A stretch of 64,000 nucleotides of DNA from Micromussa lordhowensis (lineage: Eukaryota; Cnidaria; Anthozoa; Scleractinia; Lobophylliidae), in contig OZ026595.1 in assembly GCA_964020085.1 (NCBI GenBank), positions 17,640,153 through 17,704,152 of the forward strand, written 5' to 3'. The notes below the pieces were generated by a model, which worked only from the letters and a program-made list of their open reading frames with translations, was not told where the DNA came from and ran no database searches. Below are positions 35,601-45,369 of this stretch, piece after piece. The position numbers and the translations under genes were made by a program. Position 1 is the stretch's first letter; each line of letters opens with the position of its first letter.

Positions 35601-38600
35601 CATTTAGATGTTTACCAGCGAGGGATCATCTTGCAACAACAATAGGCATTTGACAGGTGATATGCAGCAGGCCAAATCTTTACGCTGGACGCGGCGGGAA
35701 TACACTGCATTTTCTGTTTATCGGCGATAGACCTAGCCTCCTACGCAGACGCTCTTTGGGCTCGTCACGCAATATTCCTCCCCCACGAACGTCTGCTGAA
35801 GCCAAGGGGACATTCCTTTCCCTTTGTTTGCTTGCGTCCCGGTTTGGACTCAAAGATCAGCTGGAGATCACGTGAAAATTACTTTAGAGCCAATCGGCGT
35901 CGGCTTATTATGTAATAGAAAGCTAATAATAAACTGAACACGCTCCATTGGGGCGAGAAGTACAACTCGGACTGTTGCATTCTCACGTACGGCAACGTCA
36001 ACGTTTTCAAATTTACTATGTAGCTTTTCTATAGCTAATCCAGTCCGCGTCTCTAGATCTACGAACACTTCATCTTTTTCACATGAAATACAGGTAAACT
36101 ATAGTTTCTCAATGGGGATTTAAACAGATTATCGTAAGTGTCTCACACACTCAATGAAAGGACACGCTCAGCTGCACGCTAGTATTTTGGCGCTTTGCGA
36201 TCATTTCAAGTAGACTTTCCGCAGGCTTCCGGCATTTGATAGAAACCAGCCATGCAAATGAATGTCCGCGTACGAACATGTCCATCCTTTTCTTCACGTA
36301 TTAAATACTTAACAGCTTCTTGCCGATAACGTCCAGATAATCGTTGAAAGGTCATGTTGGTATCCGTAGATTAACAAAGACGAGCACATTTTTCTTCACA
36401 AAATATTCCATAGTTTCTCGCTGAAAAGGATTCAAATCGACGATTTTGGAAGTCTCGCAAACCCGTTGGAAGGCCACACAAATAAATATCCGCCATTCCT
36501 ACAACGTCGCGCGCGAAAATTGATCAAGGTTCAAAGTTCGCTGCCTTGATCGGGAAGTCCGCTGTGATTGGTCTAATTAAACAACCCATTCGTTTCAGCA
36601 GACGTTCGTGGGGGAGAAAGATTGCGTGACGAGCCCAAAGAGCGTCTGCGTAGGAGGCTACGATAGACCAAGAAAACTTAAAACCTTTGAGACTGTCGCG
36701 TGACCGCCATCGATAGCTCGAAAGCCAAGAACCGATGCACAATTTATCGCGAGCGCCCTGCATTTTTTTCATCGTCGGAAATGGAAGATTAGTTTCGTGC
36801 GACGGACAGCTTTCGTTCTGGCACTGAAACATCCAAATGGAACCAAGTCCGGTTTTACTTCCTACATTCTCCACAAGTTCAACGCTCTGTTGACAAAAGC
36901 GACAGGTCACCGATTCCTTGATCTTCTCCTGCAGCCTTTGTCACTCTCCGCTAAGTTTTCAGCCCAATCAGAGCTAAACGAGTCTTTCGGCTTCTTCCGC
37001 CTTGCCGTTGCAGATGAAAACATCACGACTTCTTCTTTTTTTTTTGCAGGCATTTGAATCAATCTTGCGGCATGTAATGCGTGATAAAATGACACCACCA
37101 TACCTTGTGAATTATTTCGTGACGCGTTGACCTACAAGTTAATCCAGAATGACAGGACTTTTAGACGGGTATTTAAAACAATTAACGTGTAGTAAACTTC
37201 AACGTCCAACGAAATAATACTTTTTTTCTGGAATTTTCTTTTAAAGAAAGCTCTTGAAAAGCTCTATCTGAAGGTCTCGAAATCAAAAATTTCGAAAATT
37301 CGCACTCTGAACTCTGGCTGATACCTTAACATTGCAATGCCGCGCTGGCACTCACCTGAACTGGCGTCGAAACTCGAAAAACCAAGATAACAGTGTAGAA
37401 GATTTTATGTTATGTTATGTTAGAACTTCTCAGTTGCTTATGTTCTTGGTCTTGAATTGAGGCAATGCGCAGTGTATTCTGGTCCGCTGAAAGCGAGGCT
37501 CTTCGTAGCGCAGAGCATTGTGGTCCGCTGAAAACGAGGCTCTACCACAGCGCAAAGCATTGTGGTCCGCTGAAAGCAAGGCTAAAAAACCATGGCAAAA
37601 TCTCAAATTTTCCTACCTTTCTTTTATATTTTGAATAGTGTAGCCAAAGCTATGAAAGTGCTGCGGAAATTGGGATGTTGTTTGCAAATTGAAGTAGGGA
37701 TTGTATAGAGCTTGTGTAGAAATGGTTGTTTGGTCAAGTCCCAGAAATTGTTGAGTAAGATGTGGTTATATTCAATTTATGATGTCATCAGTTACAGCGT
37801 TTAATTTTTGAAAGAAATAATGCAACAATAAAGTTCAATAAGTTTAAGATTTCATGAACAAAATTAACTGATTTTGTGCGATTATGCAACGGCTTGTTAA
37901 AAAATATCGAATGTAGCTGTGCGAATTAGTGCATAAGTGCGAACACATGAAAGCCTGTCAAATTTGCCGAGGTGCTTCGGCAAGAAGCACATGGCAGCTA
38001 CAGGAGTATACGACAAAGCTTTCAGAAAAAAATACTTAAACTACGTTCAATTTTTGGCAGACGACAGCACTATCGAAAATCTCACAGTGTTACTTGTTTG
38101 CGGCGAGCTCGACCTGATCAATCTATTCATTGACATGTATCTACCTAACAGTGTAACTTATTCAAGGCGAACTTGATATCAACCTATTGACGACATATAT
38201 CTACTTAAGGTATCAGCCACACCCTTCAGCACCGTCCGCGCGCGGATCTCTGTAAGCGCTTTCATTTCTCTTATTAACCCCAACAAACCATACATTTTCT
38301 GAAAGCTTAATATTTCCAGGTTATGGCTCATTTCTTTAAAAATCTCAAAATCGTAAGAGATAGCGTAATTGAGACGTTTTTTTGCGAAAGCATATGTCTG
38401 TGTAAAGTCAACTCCAGTCTAAGCCTAGATACAAATATCGCGATATTTTTTGAGATATTTAGAAGTTTTTGAGAAATTTAGAAAATGTTGAGAAATTTAG
38501 AAAAAAATGTGATATTTAGAGCAATTATCACAAAAAAGATACTTCTAAGAACAAAAAAAAAAAGTTTATATTAAATTTTACGAGTTGTTTTCGTGTTTCC

Positions 38601-41600
38601 TGTCTTCATAAGCTATAGATTTTCGGCAGGTTTAAAATGGTCCCTTTTCCTTTTATGAGCCAGCGATACTACCAATTCAGCAGATTTATTCTGCAGTACA
38701 ATATAAGATGCACCACATACAAAGTACCTACCAATTAATTCGACGCCACGTGGAATCAATCAGTCAACATGGCGGAAGTTGATATAAAGCCAAAAATGGG
38801 TCAAATTTACATAATAGAAAAAAATGATATTTCTGAGAAATTTAGAAGATTTTTTAAGAAATTTAGACTAAATTAATTATAAAGAAATTTAGGAATTTTA
38901 TGAGAATTTCTAGAAAGAAATTTAGAACATTTTTTTGCGATATTTGTATCTAGGCCTACTCCAGTCCCGCTAAGAATGGTCTGCCGACTGTCGTAGTCCC
39001 GCACGTTCACGTCGATGCGTTCCCTGATGGCGTCCTTTATTTCTTCAGGATACACGTATGTAGGGACAGCTTTCCCTCTGAAATTTCCCTGTCCGACTTT
39101 GTTTCCAAACTGGAAAAGGAAAGGATAATAGATAAATCTCAAGGAGAATAAATTATTCAGTGAGTGCAAAGTTCAGTTGTACATTCTCGGGCATCGGAAA
39201 TTCGGATTTCATGCACACTAACAGAACAAACGAAAGCATTTGTGGGAAATACTTCATGGAGTTTACCTACCCAAAGAATTCCAAACAATCGCCGGTACAC
39301 TCTGCGTCTGCATTGTTCGGCAGTTTCGTTTGCTCTCCTTTCTATGCGATTGAAAATATTCACAAGACCGCGAGGTGTGCCGCTGTATCTGGAAAGAAAT
39401 ATAGGCGGTAAGTTACAATACTGTGTCAAAATTTTGACTGTAATAGTTCACAATCGAATCAAATATAACAAGTTTTACCCGATTTCGACGAAAGCATTGT
39501 TGAGGTGGTCCATACTTCAGACAGGGAAAACAAAAGCAGTTCGGCTCGTCTAGCTAGCGCGCGTGCTGGTATCACCAGCCAGAATCGTGACTTTTATTAG
39601 CCCGCAAAAAGTGGTTTCCTTTTACATATTACAAATATTTCTTTGACACACCTGTCAGCAGACTAATCTTCTAGAAATTTTCGACCGTGATGAAACCGCA
39701 ACCAACACAGTACGTAGTCCGAATTTTCGCGGGAAAGTGACCTTAGAAACAAAACTTCTCTGGCTTCTATCTTGAAAACGCGTCACTTCTAAGACTTCAA
39801 ATTTAGCACAGACATTTCTTTTGAGGTAATCTTGCAATCACTAAAAAATAGATGCAGTCCGAAATTGTTAAATTAGCCTCATGTACCACCTTAAAAACGT
39901 ACGCTTAACTTTCCAAAATTTTCGTTCCGAGAAAACAAGAAAAATATATTTTTTGCGACATCTTAACCGCAATAGGATTATAACACCTAATCATCCATTT
40001 TGATGTTTACCAGCGAGGGATCATCTTGCAACAACAATGGGCATTTGACAGCCGGGTGATATGCAGCAGGCCAAATCTTTACGCGGGACGTGGCGGGAAT
40101 ACACTGCATTTTCTGTTTATCGGCGATAGACCAAGAAAGCCAAGAACCGATGCACAATTTATCGCGAGCGCCCTGCTTTTTTTCCATCGTCGGAAATGGA
40201 AGATTAGTTTCGTGCGACGGACAGCTTTCGTTCTGGCACTGAAACATCCAAATGGAACCAAGTCTGTTTTTACTTCCTAAATTCTCCACAAGTTCAACGC
40301 TTTCTTGACAAAAGCGACAGGTCACCGATTCGTTGATCTTCTCCTGCAGTCTTTGACCGGCTACGATAGCGTGGCCATGGAACTTTTGCCATGTTTCAGT
40401 GCTTTCCAGATCTGCAAGAGGTTCTTCAACCGTAATTTCTGATCGGCTTGCACTACATGTTTGGCTTGGTATTATGTTCTTAATGCAAATATCTCGTTTA
40501 CGTTTCAAGCAATCAAGAATCTGTTCTGTCACTCATTACACACATCTATGTTTTGCGCCGTTTTGTAAATTTTTTGGTGATTTTTAGGTTTATTTGGAGA
40601 CAGATAGTTTTTCTCAAAGGATTAGTAAAATTTATGGAAATAGGAAATTTGGAAGATTTGGTGTTGTTTTAAAATTAGAGTTTGAAGTTAAAAATTGATA
40701 GATACACACCAAACAGTTGCCTAACAACCCGAGTGCCATTGTGGGGTCGGGCAACTGTCTGGTGGTGTTCCATAACCTTTTCTCCCCCTTTCAATCTCTC
40801 TTTAAACTTCCTCAAATTTCACTTTAATTCAGGTAAACCCTCACCTTAAGGTATCAGCCAAACCCTTCAGAACCGTCCGCGCGCGGATCTATGTAGCGCT
40901 TACATTTTCTGAAAGCTTAATATTTCCAGATTATGGCTCAATCCTGCATTTGCTTTTTGACACGTTCTACTAAAAAACCGTGTCTCGGGTTTTACTTGTT
41001 TTTTAGTGACAATAGGATAAAGTCAGAGGGGCAAATCATCAGTACTTCCTTCGAAAAAATGACGATTATTCGAAAACGGAAAAAGAAAACAAAAATCGCC
41101 GACAGTATTTTCAAGAAAAACAATCTGACAATAAGCTGGCCAAATTTCAGCTTAAAATAGGATTATAACACCTAATCATCCATTTTGATGTTTACCAGCG
41201 AGGGATCATCTTGCAACAACAATAGGCATTTGACAGGTGATATGCAGCAGGCCAAATCTTTACGCGGGACGTGGCGGGAATACACTGCATTTTCTGTTTA
41301 TCGGCGACAGACCAAGAAAACTAAAAACCTTTGAGACTGTCGCGTGACCGCCATGCGATAGCTCGAAAGCCAAGAACCGATGCACAATTTATCGCGAGCG
41401 CCCTGCTTTTTTTCCATCGTCGGAAATGGAAGATTAGTTTCGTGCGACGGACAGCTTTCGTTCTGGCACTGAAACATCCAAATGGAACCAAGTCCGTTTC
41501 TACTTCCTACATTCTCCACAAGTTCAACGCTTTCTTGACAAAAGCGACAGGTCACCGATTCGTTGATCTTCTCCTACTGTCTTTGACCGGCTACGATAGC

Positions 41601-44600
41601 GTTACCACAGAACTTTTGCCATGTTTCAGTACTTTCCAGATCTGCAAGAGGTTCTTTGACCGTAATTTTTGACCGGCTTGCACTACATGTTGACGAGGAA
41701 ACCGACGAATCGCATTCGGCGCTTGTCTGCTTGTTCAACTCCTTTAGCCATTGCTCCTGGTCGAAGTAAGAGCCTTTGTCACTCTCCGCTAAGTTTTTAG
41801 CCCAATCAGACCTAAACGAGGCTTTTGGCTTCTTCCGCCTTGCCGTTGTATTGCAGATGAAAACAAACACAACCTCTTCTTTTTTTCGCAGGCATTTGAA
41901 TCAATCTTGCGGCATGTAATGCGTGATAAAATGACACCACTATACCTTGTGAATTATTTCGTGACGCGTTGACCTACAAGTTAATGACTTGTCAACGGGT
42001 ATTTAAAACAATTAACGTGTAGTAAACTTCAACGTCCAACGAAATAATACGTTTTTTTTTGGAAATTGTTTTAAAGAAAACTTTTGAAAAGCTCTATCTG
42101 AACGTCTCGAAATCAAAAATTTCGAAAATTCGCATTCTGAACCCTGGCTGATACCTTAACATTGCAATGAAATCATCATCATGCACTGGCACTCAACTGA
42201 ACTGGCGTCGAAACTCGAAAAACCAAGATGACAGTGTAGAAGATCTTATGTTATGTTATGTTGGAACTTTTCAGTTGCCTGTTGTCTTGGTCTCGAATTG
42301 AGGCAATGCGCAGTGCATTCTCGTTCGCTGAAAGCGAGGCTCTTCGCAGCGCAGAGCATTATGGTCCGCTGAAAACGAGGCTCCTACCACAGCGCAAAGC
42401 ATTGTGGTAAGCTGAAAGCGAGGCTAAAAACCATGGCAAAATCTCAAATTTTCCTACCTTTATTTTATATTTAGATTATGAACTGCTGCTACGCTCGCTC
42501 TGCTCGCTCCGCAGCAATAACGTCATTGGCGTGAACACTTAGCAGATTTGCACTGCAGAAAGTCGGTTTTGGAAAGCTTTTGTCAAAATTGATGGCATCA
42601 TTAAATTTTAACACCTATTTTTCATGGTGCATTTTGTAAGAACTCTTTGTGTAATGAATTGCAGATAAAAGATCTTCTTGAAGAAATAAAGGCTTCAAAG
42701 GACGAAGCGTATATCGGTGGTAAGCAAATATGCATTGAATTCTGATATTATCAGAATAAATTGTAAACCTAAGTATTAACATAGTACTCTATCGGGGTAC
42801 CGAGAATTGGATCACAAAGTAGGCAACAGAGGTCAGTTTCTTTAAATTTGCGTTCATTCACTGTGATGAAGTATGAGTCGATGTTTTTGTGGGCATATTC
42901 GATCACTACATGTGATGATCGTGTACAGCTTTCAAAAGTGTGAAAATTCCTTCGGAACGCCGTTGAAAGACTTTTAAAAACCCTTTGGAAACACCAAAAA
43001 ATCGTTTAGAAACAGATCGAAAGCTTCATTGAAAACGATTTAGAAACTCCTTTTGAAGCGCCTTGCAAACCCCCTGGAAACCCTTTGGTAAAGGTCCCAG
43101 TTTCTGAGAGCAGTTTAAACCCTTTGGAGCCCTGCTTGTAAACCCCAAGGGGTTATACTAGCAGTTTACCTGACGGGGGCGTCCGACTTATTTTTTTGGT
43201 TGAAAATTTACACCTGCGTTATTTTTGTGGGTCAAGAGGTCTGTCACGTATTTTTTAGGTCTTAAAAACTATATTTTTGGGGGTTTACACATCTCCGAGC
43301 TATGAGGACCTGTGTGTAAAATGGGGGGGGGGGGGGGGGCGAGGAATGATCAAGAGACATTATAGACCGACATAGCAATTTTATTAGCTTAGCGGATGCA
43401 AGGTCATAAGAAGAGTCTGTTTGATCGAATAAATCAGTATTGAGCTATTTAAGTCTTGTACTTTTTTGGGTAGGAAATGTTGATGCCATGTATTTTTTAG
43501 GATGTAAAATGTCAGGCTCGTGTATTTTTTTGGGTTCGCAATGTGAAGCTCCGTCGGACCCCCTCTCCCCCCGTTATGTATACTGTGAGTATACCCCCGG
43601 GGTTTTAACCCCGTTTCACTATATTCAGCAAGACGTTTTTCTATTTTTTAAGGCTCACGAACATTGCTATTTTTTAACGGCAGTGACGGAAGGGAAACTT
43701 CAAGTGGCACAAGAACATATAGAGTCCTTAGAACAGCAGCTTGCAGATGCAGAAAAGAAAGCCTCTGATGCTAACCAGAAAGGTATTTACTTTCATACCT
43801 TCTGTCTTAAAGAGAACATATTTCCCCTGAGACCTTAGTATTTCTTGCAGTCGTTATCTGGGTTGTCACACAATGCTGTTTAGTATTGCTGATAGATACG
43901 TGACACAGTGCGTGACATTGTGCATGACAAGCCAAAAAACAGTTGTGATGAAGACCATCTTTTTCCCAGTTGATTCACTTATCAGATTCTGAGCTATAAA
44001 CTTTGCCTTTATAGTCATATTACTCAGATTTTAAAAGGGTTCCGGACTACATCGTCCGTTTGAGTCGATCGTGAGTTATAGAGCTTAGAACAAAGCGCAC
44101 TTTCTGGGATGAGTTAGAGTACGTTGAAATGTAATGCGCCAGTAAATGGAGGATGTCTTCAGTTTGTCCATTGCTGAGCTGAGACTGGGGAAGTAGTGCG
44201 TTTCCAAATTCACGCGCTAGAGAAAAAAAACCCAGACCTTTTCACGTTCATATCCGCGCTACGTTTGGCTCACTTACTGCGACAAGGTCAGCAAGTACTA
44301 AAGAGTGAACCGTCGTGTTCTCAGTGCTCATATCCAAAGGCTTCCCTGCTGATACATATATATTCTCTTACGTTCATTATGTGTCAGTTTTATAGCTCCC
44401 TGCCTGCTTCCTTGTTGCGCAGTAGGTTTGCACTGTAACAGTGTTTTTTTTTGTTTACAAATGTGCTTGTATTCAGACACACGGCACCAGACGAGAAGAT
44501 GAATCTTTTTCATTTCGTTGCTTGTAACAGTAAGCTTGACTAGTGGGTCTAGGGATTAGAACCAATAGTTAAATCCTGTGTTGTTTGCACGTATAGTATA

Positions 44601-45166
44601 GGCTTCTCGTCTTGTGCTGAGTGTACGTTTTACCTTTCTAGTTTCAGAGTTGGAGAAAAGCTTAGAAGAAGCACAGAAACAGGCAGCTGCACAACCTCCA
44701 CCCCCGCCAGCAGTAGCTCCTCCACCCCCTCCCCCTCCGCCGCCCCCACCTCCTCCCACTCAACTCATCAAGTAAGACGAATTGACGTGAAGTGAAAATG
44801 AAGTGTTTCAAGTCCTACAGATCTAGATGCTTTGTTTTATGTTTCCCGCTATTGAATTCCGTCCTTTCCTTTTTTTAATTTTTTCCTAGAGTAAATGGTT
44901 AACAATGTAATAGAACTAGTAGCCATGAATGAGTAATCTGATTGATCAGAAGACATGTGCTTTTTGAAATGTAGGAAATTCATGAACATTGTGGGACCAA
45001 AGAAAAAGAAGGACAGTCTCAAGAAGAACAAAGGTAAGTAAAAAACTCTATTCTCAGTGAAAATACAATCATCCGTTTGTCATTAAGTCAGTCGGTCACT
45101 CAGTTGGTCAGTTAGACAGGCAGTCAGTCGGTCAATCAGTCAGTCAGTGAGTGAGTCAGTCTGTCT

Positions 45167-45201
<35 letters not shown>

Positions 45202-45336
45202 AGTCACTCGATCACTCAGTCTGTCTGTCAGTCAGTCAGTCAGTCGATCACTCAGTCTGTCAGTCGGTCTGTCAGTCTGTCAGTCTGTCAGTCAGTCGGT
45301 CAGTCGATCACTCAGTCTGTTACTGTTAGTCGGTCT

Positions 45337-45369
<33 letters not shown>

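Larger units (their letters stand above)
34549..42472. repeat. Nested, duplicated transposon block in shootin intron 11
   Basis: This fills most of the 8.4-kb intron 34232-42664. A unit of about 3.08 kb (copy A, 34549-37632) is followed immediately by a second unit starting at 37636 with the same left sequence (GTGTAGCCAAAGCTATGAAA) and ending near 42472 with the same right sequence (CCATGGCAAAATCTCAAATT). The second unit is enlarged by a 539-bp TIR element (38420-38958), a segment with spliced BEN-like exons (38977-39388) and a further internal copy (40850-42155). Several parts occur three times, for example the block beginning AATAGGATTATAACACCTAA at about 35576, 39971 and 41155. Copies differ by scattered substitutions and small indels. 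Confidence 0.85.

Noticed and set aside
44556..44759. Glycine-rich minus-strand open frame
   Set aside because: It is the antisense shadow of the proline-coding exon 44642-44771 of the shootin-like gene.
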